DNA of 64,000 bases from Siniperca chuatsi (lineage: Eukaryota; Chordata; Actinopteri; Centrarchiformes; Sinipercidae). The notes under the pieces are model-generated. The model saw only the letters and a program-made list of their open reading frames with translations, ran no database searches and was not told the DNA's origin. Positions 1 through 53,338 of this stretch are shown piece after piece; position 1 is the first letter of the stretch; each line of letters starts with the position of its first letter. The stretch is taken from positions 14,006,822 through 14,070,821 of the forward strand of contig NC_058055.1 of the NCBI RefSeq assembly GCF_020085105.1, given 5' to 3'. Both the position numbers and the translations under genes were made by a program.

Positions 1-345
1 ATGTTTTGATTCAGCAGGTGCTTGTATAAATGCATTTGAAATATAAACAAGGTAGCTCCAAGTCACTTCCTGTTAAGCCTCCAGTGCTTTTTTTGTCCCA
101 TGGGCAGCCACTTCTGTTTCGTCAAATGACCATCCATTGATATGAGTCACACAAATAAAGAGCACAAGCCTGTGGGCTATTCACAGCTGATTACAGAAAT
201 TGGTGCTACCCAGACCAGACTAAATATAGAACACCTTAAGTGGCTCTGTAGGGAAAAAAAACAGAATGGTTTCTGCAAAAGTGGCTTCATTTCAGGCATA
301 CTTGTTGCCCTTCCTTACAGTTTCCTTTGTTGTCTTTCATTTCAG
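1..345 (+). other. Sequence upstream of the mtus2 start exon
   Basis: No coding region was recognised. An acceptor (pyrimidine run then cag at 343-345) implies that this is the 3' end of an intron following a non-coding 5' exon outside the window. An 84-codon open frame at 142-396 crosses this acceptor and has no family features. Confidence 0.5.
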
Positions 346-600
346 ATTGAACAGACCTCCATCTCCCTGAAGAGCCATCAAAAACAGCCTTCTTAACTCA
401 CAGTAAATGCAAGATAAGCGGCGAGATAAGTGAAAAAGATTTTATGAGATGACATTTCGTCCTTGGAATAATCAACTGAAGGGCCATCATCACACAGACC
501 CTGAAGAGGAGAGACAGGGAGGGAAGACACATTTGTAACTCCATAGATGGCCTCAGCACCCTGCACGTGTCTTTGAGTGTGCCAAAAGAATCGATCCGAA

Positions 601-33159
<32,559 letters not shown>

Positions 33160-34647
33160 AATCACATAGCTCTCTCTCTCTTCATTTTCCTAACTGGCTC
33201 ATCATTTTCATTTCTTTCATTCTCCTCTCTCCTCCTCCCTTTTTTAATGTAAATGGCATTGAAGTACATGTTGGAGAAAAACAAGGGCTGTGGTCTCCAG
33301 TCATCACAGGACAAAACTGGACAGACAGTGCAGTCAGTGTCAAAGCACTGAGGTTACAGAGTCTTGAACTTCTCAAGCTTCTACAGCTTGTGGTGTCCAT
33401 CATGTGAAATACAACACAGATTAAAAAAACACAGATAAATATTGTAATTGGAAATGAATGCAGATGACTGCAGCTCAGTTCTTTGCCCCCAATCCCAGCT
33501 TGTATAAAAACAGAGTCTTGAAATGTAGACTGTATATACTGTATGATAGTGACACAGATAGTGTCGACATGTAGTGAAACCTCCCTGCATGGGTAGTCAT
33601 GAGTCCCATACAGACAGAAACAGTACAGATGGAAAGTAGCACTCTTGTCACCAGAACACAATACTCTGGTGTGTTAAAAACACGGTCATGTCCTTGATAA
33701 AATAAACTATATCCTCTCTCATTGGGATTAGTTTCTCATAGTCAATTCTGTTTTAAAAGATGAGTTGCAAATCTGAGTCATGAACTGAATCAGTTTTCAA
33801 CAGAAGTGGGGTTTTTTTGTTTTTCATCTGGAAAAATCCCTAACAAAGCGCCTTATACTTCGTCCTGTCATCTCACCAACAATGAACAACCAACATTTTA
33901 TTTCATAAAGGACTTTGGATAAAGAATTAGTTTGTAAAACAAAGTGAATCGTGTTTTCAGCCTCCGCAAGGTGTATTTAACATTTTGTAATTAGTTCAAT
34001 GCTGATAGTTTTACTTGTGTGGGAGAACCCTACCTGGAACCCCAGCCATTTTACCTGCAAAATACAGAGGACTTAATGTTCAAACCGCCAGGTCTTCCTA
34101 CAGCACCTCGCCACATGAGCTACTCTTCACTTTCGGGATCCCTCAGGTCAACTTGCAAAAACTACATCTGCCATTTTGTATTTACCTCAGCGGGAATGTG
34201 CAGTCTGTTGTGTCTGTAGCTCAACAGCAACAACAACAACAAAAACACACAGCTACCAGGGAGCTCAAAGCTAACGGGGAAACCCAACACAGGAATCGCT
34301 GTTTTAAATGTTGTGGATTTAATTCAAATATTTATATGTAATTTATATGTTACATGTATTTTGCTAGTTAAGCAAGCATGTACTGTGGAAGTCTTCCAGT
34401 CTTAATGTGAAACTTATTATTGTTGTGATCTGTCTATTTATTAAGCTTGAGGTGTGAAGGGACTGAATGGTGTTTGTAACTTTAATAGGAGTGGAAAATG
34501 TGATGCACCCCAGGAGAAAGGAGATATACTGCAGATCTTTTGACTTGTTGTCATCACACATACATAGGTGGTGTTCAGGGGACTGTCTTATGATATATGG
34601 GTCTATAAGCTATGTAGGTTAAAAAAAATACAGGTTAACCCTCTGTT

Positions 34648-34679
34648 CACCCCTTTGTGACACACGTCACAAAGGGGTG
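34648..34679. other. Perfect 14-bp stem, 4-nt loop hairpin
   Basis: cacccctttgtgac / acac / gtcacaaaggggtg. An outer 7-bp pairing (aggttaa with ttaacct, about 34632 and 34683) could extend it. Probably within the mtus2 3' UTR. Confidence 0.9.
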
Positions 34680-36762
34680 TATTAACCTCTTCATAACCTC
34701 CTCTTATGCTTCTGGTTTGTTTATCTGAATGACACTTTTTATCCTTCAAGTATTATGTTCAGACTTTTGCAAGCTACACTGACTTTTCAGTGCACAAGAA
34801 TATATTGTTCAGGGAATTATTTTCTAAATTTAGATTAGAAGTACTTTCAGTTTTCTTTTGTATAGATTCTCTACAGGACATTATACACTGTCAAGATATT
34901 TCCCAGGATAATTTTCCACTTATATAAAATACAACAGAGAAACCAACCTTTGGTATATAAAAATGATAATTATTTTATAGCATAAAGTATGTCATAGCTG
35001 CCTCCTGTACTGTACTCTACTGACTAACTTACCCTCAGGGTCCTAATCTTTCATCAACATTGAAAAAAACCAGAAGTGTAATCTCAGTGATTAACTCGCA
35101 CATTAATGAACAAAGCTAAAGCTGTTCAGACCACACATGAAAAGGAGCCGCTGTAAATAAACAAGGCCAGTGAGAAGGGATGAGGGTAAGTCTGTGTTGG
35201 CGGTTGACAGTTACAGCAATGAACTAATGTAATATTGTTAAAGGTAAGTAGATGCATAGGGGGGCAATATCGGGGCCTTGAAATTCAGTGCCCCTGATCA
35301 CTTTTTCTGTTAAGCTACAGGTTGAGTAAATGTAACCTTTTACCAGCATAAAAGGATGTAAAGGATGACGTTTCTGGGTTGCCAGTTTTTCAGTTGTAGA
35401 CTTTTAAGTAGATCTTTAATTGTGATACCAGCACTTTTGATGGTCGTGAAAAAGTAAAAATGATACTTTCGTGGATCTTCAAGATGTTTTGTATGATACG
35501 TACATAGGGTTAAATGCTCTTAAACAACAGAATGTCAAGTACAGCATAGGATTTGAGAAGTGTATCTCAATTCTCACATATTTTATACCTACACTGATGA
35601 TTTTCAGAATGTCTTTGCATAACGATCAATTGTGAAAATATACCAGTCAAAAAGTCACTGTGTTTTCAGATGTTTAGGATTACAGTTCACCCACGTCTTT
35701 GAATGATTCTTCAGGGTCCTCCTAAAGGTCACTTCAGGTGCAAAAAAATAGTCTACAAGGATGCAACAAAAACTATTGTTTACAAATAGTGTAAAGTTAC
35801 CGATTTCAATTAATATTTCCCCTTTGAACAGACTATGATTTCTAAATGAACTGGTATTGTAATGACCCTTCAATGTGTCCTGTGGACATCTGTGTCTCAC
35901 TATGCTCTGAATGTCAAAAATGTAATGACTGCATTTTATACAAGTCATTGTGATTTTGTTTAATATAGAAGGACCTTTCGTCTGACCACTATGTAGCAGC
36001 CATTTAATATGTAGCACTTGGTTGAGCCTCCCCACAACAAACATGGGTAATTTATCTAATTCATTAGGGATTGAAATGTCCATGTTGATGTTTAAATGCT
36101 GTTGTAGCAAATGTTTCCATGGCTTGTCAACTTTCAGCGCTAGAATTTGAATTTGTGGAGGTAAGCTATACAATTACCCCTTATGGATTTGTTCCAGAGA
36201 CAAAGTTTACTGAATTTGTTTGTTCTGGCACTGATTGTACGTTTGAATGTAAATACATTTACAACATGAGTTGTGTCTTAGTGCACCAAAAAAGTAATAG
36301 AAGCATGTTTTTTCTGTCTTTGCTGTTTCTCGCTCTCTTCTGTTACCTCTCTGCATCTGTGATGGTCAAAATGTAACTGTAGCGTAGGGGGCCTAGAGGA
36401 CGAGGAATGAGATAGTTCAACATGTAATGTATACACTGTATGTTGATGCTTATATTTGAACTTTTTGGGGAGAACACAATATTAAAAAATATCCAAGAAA
36501 AGTCACGTGATGTCCATGTTTCATTTAAGGATAAGTCCTTTTTAAGAATGCTGCTCAATGGTGAAAAGATAAAATCACTAATCACTATGCCAGTGAAGTG
36601 ACAAAAACATAAACTAATAGCTAACAGCAGCTTAAAGCGTAACAGCGTAAACTGTATGACTGAGAATAAAACTTCACCAATTGGTTTTACATTTTATATT
36701 TAATGTAACAAAATGTGCAACTGATCAATATTACATCATATAAAATCATGAATGAGACACTG

Positions 36763-36768
36763 TTTATT
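36763..36768 (-). other. Candidate stoml3 poly(A) signal
   Basis: AATAAA on the minus strand, 208 bases after the stop codon. Confidence 0.55.
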
Positions 36769-36975
36769 ATATAATTTTGACAACAAATGATAGCAGTTTC
36801 ATAACAAATTTTGTCAAAGAAATGTAAACTATGCAGATTACTCTGAATTTAATCCGAATCACATTGGTTAGCAGGTCTGGCCTGATCACAGCTTGGATAT
36901 ATAAACACCATAAAGGTGTTTCTTCAATCAGTCTGAAAAAATGTCACCCATGCAACAATAGCATTATCTGAGCTA

Positions 36976-38200
36976 TCACTTCCGCATGAAGTGAGATATG
37001 ACATCCATGGGCAGGGGGAAGATGATCGTGGAGTTCTTCTCTGCTGCGATGGTGCTGAGGGTCTGCAGGTAGCGAAGCTGCAGGGCTGACGGGGACTCTG
37101 CAATCACGAGGGACGCCTCCTTCAGGGCACGAGATGCATTCATCTCACCCTCTGCTGCAATCACCTGTATGTAGGTCAAGAAAGAGAGATTAGGATAGCA
37201 CACAATAACTAGCCCAAAAGTAAACGTCTGAACAAAATGTTGAGAAAAAAAGTTTTCTCTCATAATAACTATTCAATGCCTGTGTGTGCACATTGTGTAT
37301 GCATGTGTATGTATGTATGTGTCGTGTTACGTGTCCTGACCTTGGCTCTGGCCTCTCGTGAAGCCTCTGCTTCAGCAGCCATGGCTCTCTGCAGCTGATG
37401 TGGCAGCTTCACATCTTTAATCTCCACACGCTCCACCTTGATGCCCCAGTTGTCTGTGGCTTCATCCAGGCTGGACTGGAAAAAGACAGAGAGAGGAATA
37501 ATTCACACCACAATGGCTTACATTGATTATGCGAAACCATCCACAGATGAAACTCACACATATAGCTGTCCATTAAAGATGAAAAATCAAGGAAACCAAG
37601 CCAAACCAAATGTCTTTCACAATTCTTGCAAATGATGTGATCCTTTGAGAGAAACTTTCAGCAAACAGAAAACACCTATGAACAAGCGTCTCTTCTGTTC
37701 AGTATAGATATGATATCTGGGGCCAGAGATGTCTCAAAAGAGATGTAGAATAGGCCCAAATAAAATGGATCAGACTGTCCAGTCAGTAAAACATGTATTT
37801 AAACCACATCACTACTTTCTAACAGCATCGAATGGCGAAATCATTTTACCATAGTGGAAAATACACAACATTGTAATTTAATTTCCAGTGGTTCTTTGCT
37901 TGTGCATTAATGTGTGAAATATGTTCTAGTTTCAAAGGCTTTTTAGTTTTAAATGTTCTTTAGATTATGTACCTGCATGCTGTGAGCAATGCCCTCACGG
38001 TCAGACAAGAGCTCAGCCAGATTCTTAGTCCCCAGGACATTTCTGAGGGTGGTTTGAGCCAGCAGACGGGTGGAGAAGTCAGCATTGGACACGTTGGCCA
38101 CAGAGGCGATGGGGTCACTGACCCGGAAGTACACCACTCCGTCCACACAAACTGTAACTGAGTCCTTGGTCAGGATCTAGAGTAGAAATACATGACAGTG

Positions 38201-38242
<42 letters not shown>

Positions 38243-38867
38243 CCACAGATTTGAACTGAAATCATTTTATAATGATGCAAAAGACCATTTTCCACAGACA
38301 ATTTTGTTTTGCTCTACCTCTTGTGGTGGGATGTCAAATGAAACTGTTCGCAGATCCACTTTTATAAAGGAGTCAGTGCATGGCATGATAAAGAAAATTC
38401 CTGTGGACAAACAGCAAAGAGCATGAATTTTCAGTTCAAAAAAAGATAAAATTACACTGCTATCTTGCATGAATCTGAAATGACCTCTTTTTTTGCCATC
38501 CCCAATCCAAAAAATGTTTTTAACATCTGGTCAAAAAAAAAAAGAAAAAAAAAATAGAAAGTGTTAGTGTTTCTACCTGGTCCTTTAGCTTTCCTGTCTG
38601 TAATACGTCCTAGTCTGAAGATGACAGCGCGCTCATACTCCTGAACAATCTGCAATACCGGTGGGAAGAGCACAGATCACAGTTCACATTCAAATTTGCA
38701 ATAAAAGAAATAGCAGTTTCCGCTCTTCAACCCACAGTGCTGACTTACTGAGTTCACTCACCTTCAGACAAAACCAGATGGTGATGGGGAAGAGTAAAAC
38801 TGTGAAGATGCCAGAGAGAATGACTATGACCCAACCAATGCATCCCAAAGACCCTGTCCGTTCAGCT

Positions 38868-38944
<77 letters not shown>

Positions 38945-40942
38945 ACAGTGTGTGTTAGAGTGTTTGACATACTGTATAGAGAGGAAAACCCTCCTTGTTA
39001 TAGCAGAGTTAGAGATGTGAACAACAGGTCTGCATCGAGAAGAAACAAGATCTGATTCACTGGGGCATAATGAAAGGAAATATTTACACCTGCCATAAAA
39101 GTCCAGAAACTCACTGATCAGAAACCAGTTTGAAAATACTTTGGATCCCTTTGTAAGTGGAGGTGATATCCCTTGGTGCTCTGTAACTACAACACAGCAG
39201 ACCTTAAGGAAAGCTTCAACCCTCAACTACTGAAAAGGCCAACACACTATACTATATGAGCAGATGTACAAAACTGTATGGATGCAAAACAGAGCACACC
39301 AGCTCATTTTAAATGCCTTGGATAAATAAAGGTTTTGTGTTAGCAACAGTAATTAATATTGTCCTCAAAATCATAATAGAACATAATTTATAACTGCTGT
39401 TAATGGATTGTGACTCAGTTTTCCAGCTTAGATCTAACACAGGTACCAGCAGTTTACATGCAGAGAAACTCACACAAATACAGTGCAAACAGTAAAATGT
39501 TTACTTATCCAACATGATGTCTGGAGTGCCGCTTTGGTATTGAAATAAGTCATTAAGTGGGGGATGGGTCTGCATGGCACACTGTGACATAGGTTCCAGC
39601 TCAAATGACTGTATTTCAGTCTTAATCTGTGCATATTTCGCAAAAAAGCCTCTTGTGATCACAGCCATAACTTCATGTTCAACAGCTTTCGATTGGACAT
39701 ATTCACACATATCAAAGGCACATTTCACACTTCATGGTTGATACCTATCACCCTGCAGTATTACACTGTCAGAGGATCATATTTATATTTTTATTTGCAA
39801 AAAGCCTCAACTTCATGGTCTTTGGTTATAATTTCCTGCATTCTGGTATCATTAAAAGCAACATTACTTTCTCTTTCTAGGTCAAACCACAGGCAATGCA
39901 GTTTCCTGTTGTTCAGCTCCTGATTTCACCACACAAAACATAGCACGTAAAGTATCATTATTGAACATTACATGACCTTTCAAATTCACTTCCATTCTTT
40001 CACATGATCTATGATAGATACTGGGGAAGGTCATGTGTATGTTTAAGAGTTTATGAGGATTGTTATAATATAATCAGAGGTTACCCTGTGCCAATCATCA
40101 TTATGTCTGTATATTTTTTTTATTAAATAGGTTTAAAAAATAGCACCAAAACCTGTTTGTTTTGATGTAAGAACTAAGACATTTGAAGAAATTTTAACTG
40201 GGACTATACACAAATAATCTCTTCCTGATCTGTGCACCCAGCTCACGATATATTGATTTGTGCTGTATCAACAACAAATGCCTGACTTAAACGTGGATGC
40301 ATGTAAATGATGTGTACACAGCAATCTGTCACATCAACCTGTCCAACAGGTTGGTGACAACAAAGACCTGGAAAACGATTATGCTGCACAACTCTCATAT
40401 TCAAACAAGACGTTATCAGCAACCAAATTAAGGAACATTTACACACAGGCAAAACCCAGCTGTGTTACATGTTCCTTGTTCACCTGCCTTCACAGAGCTT
40501 GGTTACAGAAACACACACTAATGAAGGGAGACACACACAAACACTCACGGTCACATGCTTTTGGGAATCTTTATCTCAGTGACTCATGATTTCTGTCTCT
40601 ATGACGATGAAGTTCTACTTTGCCCTATCCTCTGTGGCTGCTTTCTACCTCCACAGGTGAGCTCCTACGTATATAAATACATAATACACTCCTGCTCACA
40701 TAACAATATAATGACAATGGACATTCAAAGTGGAACTCATGGTTCAGGGAAGAGTTAACAACACTGTTGATCTAAGCCTGGTGTTGGTAATATTTTACAT
40801 TTTTAACACAACTAGTTATGTAACAAAAAAGCTCAGAAGAAAAGACAGTAAAAATAGTGGAAATGTGATTTATCTTACATATTAAATCTTCTTTGCTCAT
40901 TCCTCTTCTCTTCTGACTTTCAATTTGGTCCTCCATTTCCAT
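36976..40942 (-). CDS. stoml3: Stomatin-like protein 3, complete, 7 exons, 283 aa
   Basis: Exons in transcript order: 40942-40879, 38865-38762, 38649-38577, 38400-38318, 38176-37973, 37475-37341, 37164-36976; 852 nt, all phases close. The product has a short hydrophilic N-terminus, a hydrophobic hairpin (residues 28-55) with the conserved bend proline (Pro48, in LLFPITIW) and a juxtamembrane Cys30. An SPFH/PHB domain follows: [65 protein letters not shown]. The C-terminus has the family signature [18 protein letters not shown]. Known for mammals: STOML3 is an oligomeric inner-leaflet scaffold that tunes mechanosensitive and acid-sensing channels in sensory neurons. Human STOML3 is 291 aa and lies beside PROSER1 in the same orientation, as here, which favours STOML3 over STOM or STOML1/2. 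Exon 1 is the least certain part, being placed by phase and splice sites 2 kb upstream. Confidence 0.9.
37476..37972 (-). other. stoml3 intron 5
   Basis: 497 bases, phase 0; nothing recognised inside. Confidence 0.85.
38202..38241. repeat. (TG)n microsatellite
   Basis: About 20 units, in stoml3 intron 4. Confidence 0.98.
38866..40878 (-). other. stoml3 intron 1
   Basis: 2.0 kb, phase 1. The 3' end is a long TC tract that directly serves the exon 2 acceptor. The rest is AT-rich with no recognised gene. Confidence 0.75.
38875..38942. repeat. (GA)n microsatellite, reads (TC)n on the stoml3 strand
   Basis: About 34 units ending 9 bases before the acceptor of stoml3 exon 2, so it forms the polypyrimidine tract. 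Confidence 0.99.
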
Positions 40943-41409
40943 GTGCTGGTTAAAACTAAGAAGGGAAGTGTGTTGAGAGAGTTTGATGAAGTGAATCTAA
41001 TCAGGAGGGAGTCACCCAGCCTTTTAAAGCTGTAATGCTGCAATATAATGTAGCTCAGAGATGGTGTAAATTTGGCTCAGACTCTGAGTTGATCATCCAC
41101 AAAGTACAATTATCATGCTAACACGTAACTGGAAAATACTAGTAACATATAGAATAATACAGGATATTAAATGCATATATTATTTTTTCACCATGCATAC
41201 ACTAGCTGTCACTAAGCGATTGCCCAATAGGGGCCTTTATATAGTGAATCTTACCAGTCCCAACCAATTAAACTTCAAAAATATTTTACTGATGGTATTT
41301 CTCTGAAGAATTTACATATTTTACATATCAAATATAAATATAAATATATATATATATACATATACATATACAAGGCACCCGGTACTGTCACAGTATTTCT
41401 CTCTATCTA

Positions 41410-41530
41410 TATAATAATAGTTTTATTTGTTTAGCACTTTTCAATACAGGTAACAAAGTGCTTTACAACAATCAATATAAAAAACAAATCAAAATAGAAG
41501 ATAATAAAAATAGGCATCACACAATAAAAG
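41410..41530. repeat. Dispersed repeat, 'tttatttgtttagcactttt' type
   Basis: Same core as the repeats at 63898-64000 and, more loosely, 55397-55510: AT-rich start, 'agcacttttcaatac', 'aacaaagtgctttac'. Common in fish genomes. Confidence 0.65.
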
Positions 41531-41649
41531 CTTTTTTATAAAATATATATGTATACATCAACACACTGTACATACACGCATAGCCTAGTTGCGTACAAAC
41601 CTGCACACATTTCCACCTATTACATCTATAAAAATATACATACAAACAT

Positions 41650-41765
41650 ACGCCCAGTGGCCACCTCACCAGGCACCCCTGCACACCCAACAAAGCGGCC
41701 ACTCCCATCTTTGAGTGTGGCAAGTTCATTAGGCGCACCCAACAAAGTGTCCTCCATAATGCTGT
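41650..41765. repeat. Dispersed repeat, 'cagtggccacctcaccaggc' type
   Basis: 'aagttcattaggcgcaccca' and 'caacaaagcggccactcc' resemble a widespread fish repeat family; short degenerate copy. Confidence 0.45.
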
Positions 41766-44148
41766 ACTTTCCCTCATTTCACTTCCTACTAGAATGAGGA
41801 ACTATTTAAAAGCCTGGCATATCTATCATATGTCTGGAAATCTCAAAATTAGCTAATTTGACTCTGTAAAACTCAGTTTGACTCCGTTTTGTAGATAACC
41901 TATCTTGTGTTTTATGGTGTTTGTAGAAAATATTAAAATTGATTATTTTACATTTCAAGACCATAGAAAGAACAAAAGAAAACAGATTTCTTTTAAATAG
42001 GCAGGCTTCAGAGAGGCCATCATTGGAATGAACAAAATGTCTTATACATCTGTTGAAGTACATGGGAACAAGTTTGTTACATTCCTTTAGAATAAATAGA
42101 AAGGTAAAGGATTCAATAGTGAAATAATTCTTCACATTACTTACTGAAATTATAGAAACCAAATAAATGTAAGCATTTAGATGGCTTTGGGATAAAAATG
42201 TCCAATTCTGCTGCTGAAGAAATTGACAAATGCTTACAAAAAGCAAAACTATATACAATTGGATTAAATGTGCCTTGAAATTAAATGCATCACATTTTAC
42301 CATTTTTAAGAAACTTCAGACACTTCATATTCATAATTAATTAAATGTTCCGTGTATTGTAGATGTTAATTTTATAGGTTTGGTTAAGCAGATAATAGTA
42401 ATCATGAGTATGACTAGAATGGAAGAATGGAAATTATTCCAGTGAGATCCCATGACTGGGTGTTAGAAGTCTCATGACTAAGTGACACATGACTGAAAGC
42501 ATCGCTTGTGTGTTGAGCACTGTTAAAGATGTTCATGATAAGCACTGTGTAGAGCTCTAGGTGGACTGTAAGCAGGCTGTAAAACCGTTATACTGAGGGC
42601 TGGATAAAATAACAGAAAATAGAAAATAAAATAATAATTGCATATCAATACTGGTACATGGTGACCACAGCCTTCAGTACAGATTCAATGATCTGGTCAC
42701 ATTTGAGGCTGTAATTTGTAATATTTAACAGCTATCCTGTTAGTGTTTCTCTGACCATGAACCTTTACTTTTAACCTTTTCTTTGCTGATACAATAAAGT
42801 ATGTCCATGCGGATGCCCTTTTGCCACATTAATTAGTTTTACATTACATTAATTAATTTATTTAACCTAAAGCACTTGCAATTTATCAGACTGTTAAAAA
42901 AGTTACATAAACAGCTGATGATTGTTACATCAACAATAGGATCTGCATGTCTAGCTGTCTTTGTAATTGTGAGTAAGTTGCACTGAATTTCTTTTCCATG
43001 TGGTGCTTCCATTATTTTGTCCACCTCCAGTCATTTTATTAAAGGGGCTTTCCTGATAGCCATGGCATCGCAGAGACTAGAAATACAACAACAGCTACAG
43101 CAAGTCGGCAGTTTACTGACAAAATAATAAAACAGGTGCAAATACAAAAAAGGGCAAAACAGACAAAGATAACACAGTGTAACAAACAATGTGTCTATTA
43201 CTCTCTCTGAGTGTACTGTGGTGTACAGTAAATGAACTAAAATTACAGTTTTCACTAATGTTGCAAAGCATTACTGAAGAATACAGACATTTTACATCTC
43301 AAGTCCACATATCAATCAATAAATGCTTCAAGTTGTTCTCACAAACATCTGCATACAGTACATTTGGTCAAATACTGTAATAACAGTGCTGGCAAGGTGA
43401 CATCTGTCAAAAGAACTTTGTAAACATACAAAATGTGAATCACAGTAAACTGCTGACAGCCACAAGTGTTTGTTCACTGAAAATAACACAAACATGAGTG
43501 GAACTGCCATATGCATGTTTTTTTGTGTACAACACTCCCACCCTTGACGCAGCACAAGGATTAAAAATATTCATGGTGTGCCCACTTCAAAATATGACTG
43601 CGCCATACAACTCAAACACCATAAGTCACCTAAAAATTTCATTTCATAATACAATATTCAATTCAGGACAATCAATCTGTATCATAAGCATGTCCTTTCG
43701 ACTGAGACTGAACATGAAATACGACATGAGGATACTGTCAAGTCATTACATGATATCATATACATTTTTAAATTTTTCTATAGTTCATTATTTACTAATA
43801 AATGTTGATAAACTTGATTAAAAACAGCCAAGTTCAGCTAACATTAAAACCAGTCACAGTCTACTTGTAAAACCTAACAACTTTGACAACTGATATTTAC
43901 AACTGTTCACTATTATGATATATGCCATCTCACCCACACAGTATTTCAACAGTTTTTGTGATAGTGTTCATCATAGTAGTAAGTCATTCTGGCTGTAACA
44001 TACACATTATTGAAACTCTCCAATCTGTCATGTACTCTTCAGGGTTCAAGGCCAAAAAATAAAACATGTCAAGGGCAGGGTTAGGAGAGGGTGTATGAAA
44101 GGGGTCAGCATGTAAGTGTACTCAGTGTTTCAAAGTGTATTGTGGGTT

Positions 44149-52433
<8,285 letters not shown>

Positions 52434-53338
52434 GTTTATAGATTCAAACAAACGTTCGCCTCTTTGTCAATAAACGCAGTTATTACACCACGAAACTAGT
52501 AAATACACCTTTTACAATACAACAGATAAAGTCATTTAAGATAAAAATGCATTCGGATGACTTTATTTCTAAATACTATGTTACTGATCCAACGTTACTT
52601 ATTTAAATTCATACTGCTGCAAATGCATAATTTAAAGCAATGAATATTTGCAGTAAATGATTAGCTCCGTAATAAACTGCATGGTCTTTACAGTCCTTAT
52701 ATACCTTACAACTTTCCGCCCGTGAACAATGACTTCAAAACAAGAGGAGCTGCGTCTGCAGTGCAAAACCTGTCTGCACCAGATTTGTCCGCAGCTAACA
52801 ACAAGCTAGTCAGCTACAGCTACCTTAATTCTGAGCACAGCTCAACAAAGAGACACTCGTAAAGGCAAAAAAAAAATATTTTTGCATCTGTTCATTCAAG
52901 TTTAGTTTAAATTCAATGCTGGCGATAATTAAAATAGAGACTGGAAAATAAAAAAAATCATTATAAAAATCTCAAAATAACGTGCTGGAAAGATAGCAGT
53001 CTTGCTAGCTTGCACTGACAGCTGGCGCTAGTAACGTCAACGCCGGAAAAGACCCCTCTTAGGCAGCCTGTCAGAAAAGACACCGTGTAGCAAATTATGT
53101 AAAAAAAATAAATAAAATACTTAGTTAGTTTGGGTAATATTATCAGTACAAATAGTTGATTTATAGTCAAAATAATTATTCATTCCAATTGATTTTAACT
53201 ATTTTTCATGTCTATTTGGTGTTTCCCTGCAGTCAGAGCCAGGCCAATTTTGGACAGCGTACCGGAAGTAAACATAAAATGGGTCGCAGTCGCGGCAGTG
53301 GAGCAGAATAAGGAATAATTGTTTTTGTAATAGTAAAA
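52434..53338. promoter_or_regulatory. Divergent promoter region proser1 / vps36
   Basis: 905 bases separate the two start codons, which point away from each other. On the vps36 side there is a CCAAT box (53244-53248) and an ETS-type CCGGAAGT (53262-53269) about 75 bases before the ATG, with no TATA box, as in housekeeping promoters. 5' UTR limits are not defined. Confidence 0.6.

Larger units (their letters stand above)
33160..36975. other. mtus2 3' UTR and convergent intergenic region
   Basis: Candidate + strand poly(A) signals AATAAA are at 33701, 35156 and 36665. A - strand AATAAA (from TTTATT at 36763-36768) suits stoml3. There is a hairpin at 34648-34679. A 172-codon minus-strand frame at 35655-36173 has no recognised features. 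Confidence 0.6.
40943..44148. other. Intergenic region stoml3-proser1 (includes proser1 3' UTR)
   Basis: Promoter side of stoml3 and 3' side of proser1. A minus-strand AATAAA (TTTATT at 43035-43040) is one candidate proser1 poly(A) signal. AT-rich; a 165-codon minus-strand frame at 41806-42303 looks random. Two dispersed repeats lie at 41410-41765. Confidence 0.6.

Noticed and set aside
577-600. Extension of mtus2 upstream of the ATG at 601
   Set aside because: The in-frame sequence begins with GTG after a TGA at 574-576, so the ATG at 601 is the first proper start.
35655-36173. 172-codon minus-strand open frame between mtus2 and stoml3
   Set aside because: No recognisable domain, AT-rich composition, no splice or promoter support, and about the length expected by chance as a maximum in 64 kb. 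It lies antisense to the likely mtus2 3' UTR.
41806-42303. 165-codon minus-strand open frame in the stoml3-proser1 gap
   Set aside because: Phe/Ile/Lys-rich product typical of AT-rich non-coding DNA, with no family resemblance.
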